NCBI RefSeq assembly: GCF_027744825.2
Contig: NC_071334.1
Span: 36,859,937 to 36,923,936, forward strand
DNA: 64,000 nucleotides
Direction of reading: 5' to 3'
Source: Synchiropus splendidus
Taxonomy: Eukaryota; Chordata; Actinopteri; Syngnathiformes; Callionymidae
The notes under the pieces are model-generated. The model was not told where the DNA came from. It ran no database searches and was given only the letters and a program-made list of their open reading frames with translations. The position numbers and the translations under genes were made by a program. Of the stretch, positions 31,660-43,037 are shown piece after piece (the first letter of the stretch is position 1; every line of letters begins with the position of its first letter).

Positions 31660-32330
31660 ACCGAGACCAAAAGACACAGTCAGAAACCCACTCAACTCGT
31701 TAACTAGAGAGTGTGAATTGTTTGTTTGTATCGTACGACGTCAGTCCCTTGTAGCTTTCATTTACTCATTCGATGATCATTAGTAAGTCTGTCTATTGGA
31801 GAGGTAAAAAGTCATTGTAGCATGGCGCCTCAGCAGCAGAAAACAAAAGTAGTAAATTCAGAGTACTAACAGAGCCGAACTAACTAAATGTTGGGGTTTA
31901 TCGCTTCTGTCATCAGCAGTAATTCAACCACTCACCCTGAAGGGGCGCAAATGGTCATATAAGATTGTGTTCCTCCAGAGAGAACAATTCATCAAATAAT
32001 ATACACATATAGAAATATATATATGTGTACCAGAGCTGTCTTGCATCAAACATGCCATATGCTCAATGGTAAAATGTGAAAATGCATTTCCATCAAAGCT
32101 GCTAGGCAAATGCACCATTGTTGATCACTATTCATTTATCTGCTGCAGGATGAATTGAGTTTCCGTTTCCAACCATCCGCCTGTCAAATGCTCAGAAAGG
32201 TTTGACATCAGAAGGAGTTCAGTGGCCAGAAAACTTTGCCATACCTATTTGCTTTAACATTTAAACTGGGGCCAATATGCACGTTGGGAGAGGTAGAGGT
32301 GGGATCATTTGTGACATGTGAAGTGGACTT
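31660..32330. other. Intergenic, no gene seen
   Basis: No coding or repeat signal recognised apart from a short TA-rich run near 32005-32025. Confidence 0.4.
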
Positions 32331-32339
32331 ATAGAGGCC

Positions 32340-33110
32340 TCCATGGAGTTCTGTGGGAAACGTTAACCTCTATCTGAACCTGAAACCCTGGCTGAATGCT
32401 GAGGTGAAAGCACTCTTCAAAGCCAGGGATGCAGCGTTCAGGGCATATGAGGCACCAGCGCTCAAGGAAGTAAGGAGAAAACTTACTGCAGGTATCTCTC
32501 AGGCCAAAGCCACATACGCCCAGGAAATACAAACACACTTCACCGCAAATGACCCCTGGCACATGTGGAAGGGCATTAAGTGTGTCACCGACTACAACAC
32601 CAGAGATGCACAATGCCCAAGGGACTCTTCTCTGCCGGACGCTCTCAAGAGCTACTATGCCCGCTTTGAGGATCCTCACACTTCGCCATTAGTGTGACCA
32701 TAGCAGATGTGAGAAAGTGCTGGCGGACATCTTCAATACCTCATTTTCACTGGCATCTGTCCCCCCCTGCCACCATTGTGCCCGTCCCAAAGGGCTCTAC
32801 AGTGAGATGTCTGAATGACGATCGGCAAGTTGCCCTAACCCCGAAAGTCTTGAAGTGCTTCAAGAGGCTAGTCATGAAATGGACCATCAGTCCAGAGTGA
32901 AGTAGTTCTTACGTCTGTCTGCTCTTCCTGGACTTCTCTTCAGCCTTCAACACCATCACCCCACAGACCCGGGTGCAGAAGCTCTCCTCCCTCTGAACAC
33001 AGCTGAACTTGAGACGCAAAACTGTAAAAACTCCATCCACCGACCAACTGCACTATAAGCACATTTTCATGTACTGCTTTTACTGTTTCCTCTATGATTG
33101 CCTTATATAT
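32340..33110 (+). mobile_element. Jockey/CR1-group LINE ORF2 fragment
   Basis: Translation gives LKPWLNAEVKALFKARDAAF, GISQAKATYAQEIQTHF, DPWHMWKGIKCVTDYNT and [15 protein letters not shown] (to about 32680). A shifted frame follows with [24 protein letters not shown] RT motif 1, KCFKRLVM and LFLDFSSAFNTITP (about 32920-32960). This is the linker and start of the RT of the same group as the 17.6, 25.8 and 57-kb pieces. It is cut before the catalytic FADD. Confidence 0.85.
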
Positions 33111-36100
33111 CTATTGTATATGGCCCACGTACGATTGTACTTCATTATTTATTGTGTATATAAATAACATTTTACTATACTCAAAACAATCAAGATGATC
33201 TGATATCTAAGAGAGTGATGAATTCTAACGTTGAAATCTTAACCTACCAGTGTGAATGATTAACGTGTGTATTATGTGTTCAGATAATTAATTGACTCCA
33301 GACAAGGCCTTGATATACAGTTGAAGCAGAGATAATAATTCAGGATGTATTTGCATACAATATTGTTCAGATGTGGGATTTTTATGCACAGCCAGGTTGC
33401 CTTACCCAAGCATCCTGGCGCCTTATAATCACCCATAGGAGAATGACAACATCGCCATCATGTTGTTAACAAAAAAAAACAAAAAACTGTCTTTTCCATC
33501 TCTGGTTCATTTTGAAAAAGAACACAAGTACAATCATCATGTCATCAGGAACCTCTACTACAGATCCACTTGCTCTTTCTGTCTTCATTGACCTTTTTTG
33601 AATAATACCGATTGAAAGTAATGCTGGTATGGTCATTGACTGTGACGTTCCTCGACAGCCTGAAATTCCTCTTTGTATCCCAACTTGTTTCTGTGACAAG
33701 CCTGAGACAGCCTCGACCAATGAGTGCTTCATTTATTCAGTTTTGTCTGCATTGGTTCTGCTTTTGGACGTATTGCTTTCGCATTGCATTCAGGTAACAC
33801 GTCAACAACTGAAGTGTGGTGCTGCCCTGCTCCCAGATTGCCTGAGATAGCATTCCCCACATACTTTCCTCCAATCATGTGTCTCCTTTTTGAGGAAGCA
33901 AGTTGACGCAGATGAGAGGAGGCAAAGCTAAAAATAACGTCTCTCCATCGTCCTTTTTTTCCTCCTGATGCAATTACTGAACGAGAGAGAAGCAGGAGCT
34001 TTTATTTGGTGAAGACTACTCTGCGGAACCTAGGTCACAGTGAAATGGAGCTTTGTCGAAATTGTAGAAAATTGCTTTTAATTTGTGAAAAATTTGGACC
34101 CTCGGCTATGTTGGTATGCTATTTTCAGAAAGTAACTGCTGAAAATTAATCTCTTTTAAAATGTCTCCAGACAGGACTGGCTCTGTGGGGAGGAATTGTG
34201 TGTGTTCAGCCACCGGTTAGAAGGAGCATTACTGCGACAGGAGCCCAGACAGAGGGACCATCACCATAGCATTTAAGCAGCCATTTACAGAATAAAAGAA
34301 GTAATCAGATTTAAAAAAAACTGTATGAAATTGTGAATCATTTTCTTTGCAAAAAAAAAAATCAGAGGTTTTACTTTTAGGCCATATCACCCACACATAC
34401 ACAGTTGTATTACAGCTGTCACGTTTCCAACTTTTAAACAGCAGCCTCTCATGAGTGATGTGAATCCACACTGAATGAACAAGCTGTGCGGTCTTTTCAT
34501 ACTATGTGAGGGGGGATTCCTGTGCCAACACAGCTAACCTATCAGAGGAAAGTGGGTGGTCCTAGTACAAAACGGAGTAAAACATAAAAAAAGAAGAGCT
34601 CTCAGAAAAGCTTTTTCTGATCACTAGTATGATGAAACTGGGTCACATTTTGAGATGACATAGAAATCTACAGACTAGGACCACGCTAAGGACATTTTTG
34701 TTGGTATTGATAGCCAAGCTGCCATATTTCAGATTACAGCTCCTCATCTCCTCAAACACTGCTCCATGAATGCAACTTCTATAAACTTTTGGTGCAGCAC
34801 AACAATCGCAGCACATTCTGATGACAAAATGTTTCATGATCAATTTGTATCAATTTGTATTTCCTAAGCCGAAAAATATGTAACAAATATGACATTGTAT
34901 ACATTGTCTTCTAGTAAAATCTATAGCGATATCTGTTGAGAACAAATCGAATCAAATAAACAGCTTACATTGTATTATCCAACGTGATACAAGACCACTG
35001 CTGCTACAAAAGGCAGATGATAGAGAACGTAGCAATAAACTGTTTGCTAAAGCAAGAGTACTGAAGTTACCTGAGCTAGCAGAGACGCAAACACTGTTAT
35101 GTCTGTCATGTTTAAAGCCAGAAATAGACTGCTACTGAATCATCTCCAAAGACTGTTCAACAGGCTTTTCCCTAGGATTTTGAAACAGGGTGTCCAAAAT
35201 CCTGCCCCCAATCGATAACCCCGCTCCTAACCCCATCCCCTCCTGACACAACCATGTCAGCGACCGACAACTAAGAACTTGCTTTGTAAAAAAACAAAGC
35301 TGTAAACATCTATTTATACCAAAATAACTTGATAAACAACAAATAAACAAGCATCTTAATCAAATAACAAACATTAACAGACATGCAGAGTAACTGTTGC
35401 CACAGTAAAACTTTAAGATGCAAGGGTCCCCTGGGCAATTGTTTTACTTGGCTGACCCTGATTAATTAAAATAATAATAAAATAATAACAACATTTTCCT
35501 ATTGATTCGTGGCAACACAATTTAATGTAAACCAGTGAGACGACACTACGAGTTGGGCATTATACAGGCCCTGCTGGACGCCCAAGATACCCTCTCGCTT
35601 AAAGCCTGCTGTTCAAACTAACTCCTGATGAGGAGAAGCAGAGATCAACTGCATGCTAGAACCACACTGAGACAAATGTACACTGCAGTAGTGGAAAGGA
35701 AAATAAAGGAAATGACTTGGACTTAAGTTCACGTTGTGAATTTCTGTGGAATAACGTCTCTTCTGTGAATTGTGTTACATTAAGAAATGGATTGAGCAAA
35801 AAAAAGAAAAAAGAAAATGTAAACACGGTTTCTGTTAACTAATTCCACAGCCATGTCCGACTGCAGATACTTTCACACACACTTCAACAACAACTAATTT
35901 TTAATATTTGAGAATCCAAATTTAATTGTGAGATGGGTCAGAGGAGGTTTACAGTTATTAAACACAGCACCGACTACCTCACAATATATGAATACAACAG
36001 AAATAACACACTGTTCACTTCTGTCTAAGCCTTGTTGATCGGACAACAGAAAGAAAAAACATTGAAAAAGTTAACTGCTGCCAGTCTTAAATCACAGACT

Positions 36101-36200
36101 TATGACTATATGACTGCATATGTGATCTCACTGCATTGATTGGCATTGTGCAAAGTTTGTAGTTTTTTTTGGCATACACAGAAAACTGCCTCTCCATGTT
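33110..36200. other. Long intergenic AT-rich stretch, nothing recognised
   Basis: About 3 kb with only short frames. In the human block PDE4C and IQCN lie between JUND and RAB3A; no exon resembling either was found here or in the JUND-RAB3A interval. Confidence 0.4.
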
Positions 36201-36203
36201 TAC

Positions 36204-36219
36204 TGATGATGATGATGAC

Positions 36220-36253
<34 letters not shown>
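36204..36253. repeat. (GAT)n trinucleotide microsatellite
   Basis: About 16 units with one GAC interruption. Its plus-strand frame reads as a poly-Met run and is not a gene. Confidence 0.95.
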
Positions 36254-36540
36254 CGACTTACAGTTCTGTCACATCACAACAATGAAATCAGAGGGGTTTT
36301 ATTGACTGAGAGCGCGTTTGTGTCCAAAGCTCAGTTTTATTTTTCATCTTAAATTATTATATTATTATATAATTATTATATCTTATATTGCGGTGCACTC
36401 CATAGTAAAATATAAAATATAAAAAGTAAATTATAGTTCTTCCTCCAGCCACTTTTGCTGGAACTTTCATTTTGCCATTTTTCATCATTTGACATTTCCT
36501 CCGTTCTTCAGTAGCGTACACTCACAGCCGCTGCATTCCT

Positions 36541-36911
36541 ACAACCTCTGGCAAAAATGATGGAATCACCCATCCTGGAGCCATGATTCATGTCAATCCA
36601 CTTGGTGCCACAGCTCCAAGGTCTGACACTCATTTTTAACGGCAGATTAATGACAGATCTAATCTGATGCAGGTGTGAAAGGAAATTGACTGGGTGATTC
36701 CATAATTTTTGCCTTGCGATAGAGTGATTCCATATTTTTCCCCCTGTTTGGTCCAAAAAAGCAATTGCTCGTTTTTTTCTTGATTTCTTTGAGTGTTTCT
36801 TAAAGCAAGATGTTGCCATATGAAATGACTTTCACTTTTTTTCGACAAAATGAAACAACTGAATGAACATCCTCCAAGACTGGTGATTCCATAATTTTTC
36901 CCAGGGGTTGT
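36541..36911. mobile_element. MITE with about 30-bp terminal inverted repeats
   Basis: Left end ACAACCTCTGGCAAAAATGA continuing TGGAATCACC is mirrored by the right end GGTGATTCCATAATTTTTCC continuing CAGGGGTTGT, with about three mismatches in 30. It is flanked by T/TA and has further internal ATTCCATAATTTTT copies at 36699-36745. It is 371 bp with no coding capacity. TA flanks suggest the Tc1/mariner superfamily. Confidence 0.8.
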
Positions 36912-36989
36912 ATCATACGGTGATGCGACGTGTTGTACCAGCCATAAAAAACGGGAATTGAAAGGTTCTGCCTGTCAACCATTATGCTT

Positions 36990-38500
36990 TACTTCCAACC
37001 GAAAAAAAAAGATTTAGATGTCAATGTAATGAAAATAAAACACAAAAATTATGTTTTTCTCTGTCTTTCTGACCTTACAACCAAAATTGGCGACTAGATG
37101 GAGAACAGCAAAGCACCATATGCACCAAAGCCTTATAGCACCAAAGCCTTATACTTATGGGACAATTCATGGACTATATTGTAACTAATGAGATGAATAT
37201 AAATACAACTAAACACGATTTTCTAATTAAGATGAAGATATTCCCGATGAGGCTGAAGCAGAAACCTCTCCCATTGAAAATGATGAATCGTAATGGCACA
37301 TGCAATTACAAATAAATACAGTTAGTGTTTGCTCCTCGCATCTGAACAATAAGGAATGACGGTATCGACACACGTATGTCGGATTGGTAAACAAAGTGTT
37401 TTGCTCCTAATGCCAGGATGGTTTGAAACGAATTTTCTTCTTGGGCTCGGAGTCACCACCGGACCGGGGCACCCAAGCGCAAGCAGAACCGACACCCACA
37501 GGCAATTATAACCTTTTACATTTACGTCCTGGGCTTTTCACAATGAAACAGCTGTTTCAGCGGCGAGCGCCTTCGACTCCAATTATATTATCCTTAATCG
37601 TGGCCGTTACTCGTGCATTCAAAATAACCAACAAATTACATCGAATGATCTATCTGGAAAAAGATGAAATAAGAATAGTACCTTATTAGATTTCTTCCTG
37701 GCCGCTCTCGACTGTGTCCGGCACAAGCGCGAGTATTAAGTCAGACGAACGACTCGATCTTACATCCGGCTAGGCATTTTCAAAATAAAAGCAATTGGAA
37801 CGATGGACAAAACGTTGATATTTGAAAAAAAATATGATGAGTACCCTTTGGGGAAATGTATTTGGAAAATAAACAAGCATTCAAAATTATGGCTCTTTTT
37901 AACATCAATCAATATTCTCTTGTCGTTTCGCCAGCTATCTCCATGAACAAAATACTGGGTCAGCAGCGACCCCGGTTGCATGACGGCCTAGAAAACAAAA
38001 TTATTGCGTTTTTCCAGCTAATTTTCTCTACGTTCTGCTAAATTTATCTTAGCTGAACTTCACTATCTTGATAATGCGGTTAACAGCGCGACTAAGTCTG
38101 CATTTTTCCATTTCGCTCGACTCCAATCAGACAGGGTGATATGTATCTGTGAGAACTTCTGCAGATGCATACAAACCACTCCTCAGATGTTAAGCCAGTC
38201 TAATAACAATATATACGATAACCTGATGCAGCAGTTGTCATTGGTCTTTGTTGATGACATTGGTTTAACACATGACAAAGCTAACTGTTGTCACTCGCAT
38301 GTCGAGATTTGTCTTCAACCACCTTGACTCAGGTTGTTTTGACAGTTTTAGAAGAGGATTAGAAGTCCTGACTTATTGGTTAAGGACACAACATTACCAT
38401 CATAGAATCCCGCCACCCCTCGTCACAAAGGTGACATTATTCAGCAATTGGGTTCTCTCTCCTTGGCATGGAAAACATACAGACAACAAGAAAACCAGTA
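36990..38500 (+). mobile_element. Possible 5' leader of a retrovirus-like element
   Basis: AATAAA at 37034-37039 is followed 40 bp later by CTTACA and then ATTGGCGACTAGATGG (37085-37100), which resembles an LTR end followed by a primer-binding site. The interval to 38500 has no recognisable gag or protease; a frame at 37423-37689 is open but unidentified. This rests mainly on the pol fragment downstream and is weak. Confidence 0.3.
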
Positions 38501-38539
38501 TCTGATGAAACCTGAAGCCAGTCAGTGTATTCAACACGT

Positions 38540-38720
38540 GTTTGAGGGAATCTCTTCTGCAGGAAGGAATAATTAACCCTGCCATGATTTACGTGTCTGG
38601 AAGCCAGTCTATCTGCTTAAGAAAATCAGACCACCTAGAAAGCCAACAGAATTGGGGTTTGTTCAAGACTTACAAAAGCTGAACGCTGCAACAATACCTC
38701 TTAGTTCAGAATTAATCTGC
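38540..38720 (+). mobile_element. Endogenous retrovirus pol (reverse transcriptase) fragment
   Basis: Two frames together resemble the beginning of a retroviral RT. A QEGIINP-type segment leads to VWKPVYLLKKI, and after a frame change comes GFVQDLQKLNAATIP, matching the retroviral pattern P-L-V-K followed by F-V-Q-D-L-R-x-V-N. Gammaretrovirus/epsilonretrovirus-like ERVs are the closest pattern I know. The RT stops there; the catalytic YxDD region is absent. Confidence 0.55.
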
Positions 38721-38879
38721 AAATCTTTCTCAAATTTCACCATCTTCTCAGTGGTGTTGTTGTCCTCTCAAGTGCTTTCTTCTCAGTTCCAGAGCACAAA
38801 TATTCAAGAGGATAGCAACATCAATTGTATCACACTTCAGTGGTTCTGTAGCCAGCAACAACCATCACCACCACCTCTG

Positions 38880-39780
38880 GGCCAAAAATTAACACCACAA
38901 GTCTTCAATGGTTCCAGCCCTAACAAAGGACACTCCAGTGGTAAGTGTCAATACAGTTACAGTACATGACAGGAACATTACAGTTCCTGCCCCAACCACT
39001 AACACATGACAGTTCAACTGACAGTTCAACTCGAATGTTCATATTTCCACTGGAGCATCTGTTCGTGTGCCTGACAACATTATTGATGACACTGTTCACC
39101 CTGCTGATCTGTCCACAAACATTTGGTGGCACACTGTTAGAACCTGGACTTATTTAGCCAATGTGTCTGATTGTTTTGCCACTCACTACTGCTGGTTCTA
39201 TACCTATCAAACTATACCCTTCAACTGCTGTTGAATGGCACAGCTCCCTGTTGTCAGGCAAACTAAACTTAAACCTGAAATGGTTAGTCCGTTTCCACTT
39301 TGTTCAGAATATTCTATCCCTCCAGTGCCTTTTGAACTATAAGGGGTAACCTATATAAACCTGTTGCACTAATCCATCCATGCCCTCTCTCAATACACAG
39401 TCTGCGTTTCTTGAATCAGGCTCCACAATTGTTGGGTGAGAATGCCACCTGCAACACTTGTAGCAAATTTCTATGTAACTCTTCTGTCTCATGCAAGGTA
39501 ATGTGACATGGGTCACAGCTAACACTTTATGTTCTGCCAGATCCACAGTGTATGACAAGACTAACTATTTGTTATGGTCTAGTAACTCTGGCTTGTTTAT
39601 AGCCGTGATGCTCTCTGGATGTGTGAGTGTCAATCGTTCACTAGTAAGTGTAGGACCAACTGAAACTGTTTTATCACATACATTACCCATCACTATCCAT
39701 ATTTTAGTCACCCTCTAATGTTAATAACATTTCAAAGCAACTTATGCTTTGAAACTACTAACCCTGTTAACTAAATATCT
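38880..39780 (+). mobile_element. Possible env-like remnant of the same provirus
   Basis: Broken frames with repeated Asn-x-Ser/Thr and Cys residues (for example near 39480-39540), interrupted by many stops and frame changes, follow the pol scrap in the order expected of a provirus. A purine-rich GGGGAGGAG at 39785-39793 could be a polypurine tract. No motif is diagnostic, so the call is tentative. It cannot encode a protein. Confidence 0.3.
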
Positions 39781-39789
39781 TTCAGGGGA

Positions 39790-40790
39790 GGAGTTAACAA
39801 CACAACTCTCATGGGAGAAACAACAAAACAAGCATTTTATTTTCAATAATAATGACTATATTCAAGTACAAATGTCATAAAAGAAGTGAACAGAACAGAA
39901 CAGAATATATATATATATATATTATATACACACATTTTCACTTCAAATGTAACTGGTGTCATTTTAAATAAAAAAAAAATAAATCAAATAAAGGTGATTT
40001 ATAAATGCCATAGCATGAATCTACTAAAAAGGCAGGAAATTAACCAAAATAAAACAGTCAAAACAGAAATAAATAGCAGTGACGTTGTTGTATGTTTTAC
40101 AAAAAAGTATTGTGAATTGAAAATGTATTCAATTAATTTATTGTAAGACAATGCTTTTTCTCTCAGGGCCTGAACCCTGTGGCTTAAACAACAGTGCGGC
40201 TGATATATGGATTATTTCGAGGCTTCATGATGTCAAGATATTAAGCCTCGTCACATCAGACCAATGGAGTTGATTGTGCTGTTTGGATTCCCAGCATTTT
40301 CCACAGCGGTGACAAGACTGATGGTGGAAAATGGTTGCACGCATGCAATACAGAATTGCTAATGCTTAAGCTCACCATCCGCCGAGTGACACCGCTACAT
40401 GAACAATGTAACGAACAGCAACTGGAAGAGCTGGATATATGAAATCACCTCAACAGGCTGATGTGCAAGAGCTGATTTCTCTTAAAGTCGCTCAAGGTTG
40501 GTCATAATATACGTAAGCACGTAAGCCATTTCGGAGGGAGGAATGATACATACAGCAAAGTTCTATGTCATGTGTGCTCCGCATCTTACAGTCTTCTCTA
40601 TTGGTTAATCCACATCGTGCCACTGGCCTCGGCCTGTGACTTCGATTAATTGGCTCACCAACCAGGTAGGTACCTTTGACTACCTTTAACCATCTTGTCT
40701 TCCGCTGCTTAGCCTCTTTTTCCACTCACCCTCTGACTTGTGATCATCATGGAATGCTAGGTAAAAAGTAATGTTTTGTTCTTGCAAATC
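39790..40790. other. Intergenic, no gene seen
   Basis: AT-rich with a short TA run near 39906-39926; if a 3' LTR existed it would be here, but no match to 36990-37080 is apparent by eye. Confidence 0.35.
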
Positions 40791-40804
40791 ACGTCAGCTC
40801 ATTC

Positions 40805-41520
40805 TTGACACTACCAACCAGCACGACGCCCATGTTGCATAATTGGTCTCAGCGCATTTGCAGCTCTTCCACGATGTTTGGTGCTACCCGACTGGGTGCA
40901 GTGCATGCAGGCGACCATTTAGTCGTGGGCGAGCACGGTTACAGACAATTCTGCGTCCCGGGCGGTCCAGTCCTGTCCTCCTACATTGATGCCGACTTCA
41001 ATGAAGCTGGTTGGGCCAACGCAACCTCACCACGCAGTTCCTCGATGAGAAGCTCCTGGAGTGGCCCTAGGTGACGGTGTTCCGGATGATTGCGGCATGC
41101 TACATCTGACTGTCCTAGACGTGCCAGATGGAGCCGTACAGACTAACCCTCGCTGAGGTGCTACATGCGGCTGACCAAGACAGACCTGAAGGACTTGGAC
41201 AGACAGACCTTCGCTGGGGCACACTGTCACAGACGACACCATGTTTGGCCCCTCTCATTTATAGTTTTGAGGACTTCTAGACTGAACGTTTTTGCGGTTC
41301 ACTGGAGGATCTGACTCTTAAGAGAATGTTGCTTCTGGCCTTTGGCTATGGCAAAGCAGGGGAGTAACCTGACGGCTTTGTTATCAATCCTAGCTGTACG
41401 TCTTTAGCCGGTGAAGAGGACTTGGTGACCCTTCACCCTGACCCTGCTTTCAGCCGAAGGTGGTCATGTCGGTGTACCGGTCGGAGGTGGTCATCTTGAG
41501 GTCATTTCATCTTCTTCCAC
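40805..41520 (+). mobile_element. DIRS-like remnant, second copy
   Basis: It shares blocks with the 10.2-11.8 kb element: TTAGTCGTGGGCGAGCACGG against TTAAGTCGTGTGCGAGCACA, GAAGCTGGTT, and a 3' block CCCTGCTTTCAGCCGAAGGT followed by GAGGTGGTCATCTTGAGGTC. Large parts are deleted and frames are broken. Confidence 0.55.
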
Positions 41521-43037
41521 ATCAGATTATCCAACCGGCCTTCGATGGGGTTTTTAACGGCTAGTGAACGCTGTTAGAGGCTGGAGCACATATGACATAG
41601 AAATCTGGGTCGTAGCAATTTGATATTTCTAGTGCTTGCCTGCTGTGCGGTTCCTCAGGTAACACATTGGTCTCTTGAGAACACTACAACTATGGTCTGA
41701 CACATCGCACATCTTCAGTTTGATAAGGTCGGAATGCTAAGATGAATGCAATTCTGACTATTTTGGTTTAAATCCCATGTCATTGCTGCTTTAAATTATT
41801 TTCAGATGTTTCCTTTGCTTCTCTAGTTTGATGATTAGCCTTAAACCCTTCACAGATGTTTTTATTTTTCAATGTTATTCTGAGAAGCTTTTTGGTTTCA
41901 TATTTCACAACAACAACAATAATACTGTATTTGATTTTAAAATACCTTTGAAGACACACAATGATACTGAACAAGATTAAATAAGAACAGTAACACCAGC
42001 AAAGAGCCATCGCAGCAACAAAATCAACAACAGAAAATGATTGGTGGAGAAAACAAATGGCCGGGTGGGCTTTAACAAGGTATGTAGTTCTGAACAGGTG
42101 GATTTTGAGTCTGGATTTGAAGATGGTCAAGGAGGTCAGGGAATTCCAGAGCTGGAGAGCGGAAGTGAATGGAGGAGGTGAATAAAGTGTATGCTTGCAG
42201 AGAATTTCTCAGAGACTGAGAGTGTTGACTCCATTCTGTGGACTTCCACTTATCTCTTTTCTGCCTAGATTATAAATACAGTACATTCATAAACACAATT
42301 CCAAATTGAAACAGCAACAATGGAACAAAGGAATGTGATATAATGCAATGTAATGTAAGTAGTGGAGATGTCAAATGTAATTCATGTCGACAGATTGAAG
42401 GAGCTTAAAATAAATATTCATTTGTTCATCTTTGTTCCCGACAACATGATGCTATTTCCATCATCATTGCATCAGAAGTCATCTGTGATCCCTCTCTCAC
42501 AACAGCATCATACTTGCCAGTAAAGATTTTATTGACAAACATTGACATGAAAGAGACACAAGGGTATATCTCATCATGTAATGCTACCATTTAGCAAAGT
42601 GGACAAGGAATATCACCTAGATTCAAAGATTATTTATTGTCATTGTTTTATGTCCTTTTCTCTGTATTTACATTGCTGGCATTGCAAAAATAATTATGAA
42701 CATCGAACGTATGTATTGGTCATGACCATTGGTCATATAGTTTAAAGATTTAAAAGGAGTCATCCCCACCAGTTGGGGCGCTCAAACATTTCCAATACAT
42801 GTTTCCTTCCGCATTCTGACGGACGAGTGTCAGTGCTGTAAGTGACAGGGGTTAGTGCAGCTAATGTTCTTTTCCATCTAAAACCATTTTGTATCGTATC
42901 CACGTACTTAACTTGTCAATCGCAAAGCTAATACACTCTTCGCTAACTTTAAACGAAGCCAATTATTAGTTAGCAACGACAAATGCTTTCGTTTAAGGGC
43001 GTTCTAACGGTCGGTCCGGAGAGCATTTGAGGTCATC
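41520..43037. other. Intergenic DNA up to MPV17L2, includes its promoter
   Basis: At about 42040-42180 there is a segment (GGTGGATTTTGAGTCTGGAT, then GGGAATTCCAGAGCTGGAGAG) resembling a common dispersed fish repeat. The last 150 bp before 43038 rise in GC and should hold the MPV17L2 promoter; no TATA box is evident. Confidence 0.35.

Noticed and set aside
36140..36352. Frame with a poly-Met run
   Set aside because: It is the GAT microsatellite read in one frame.
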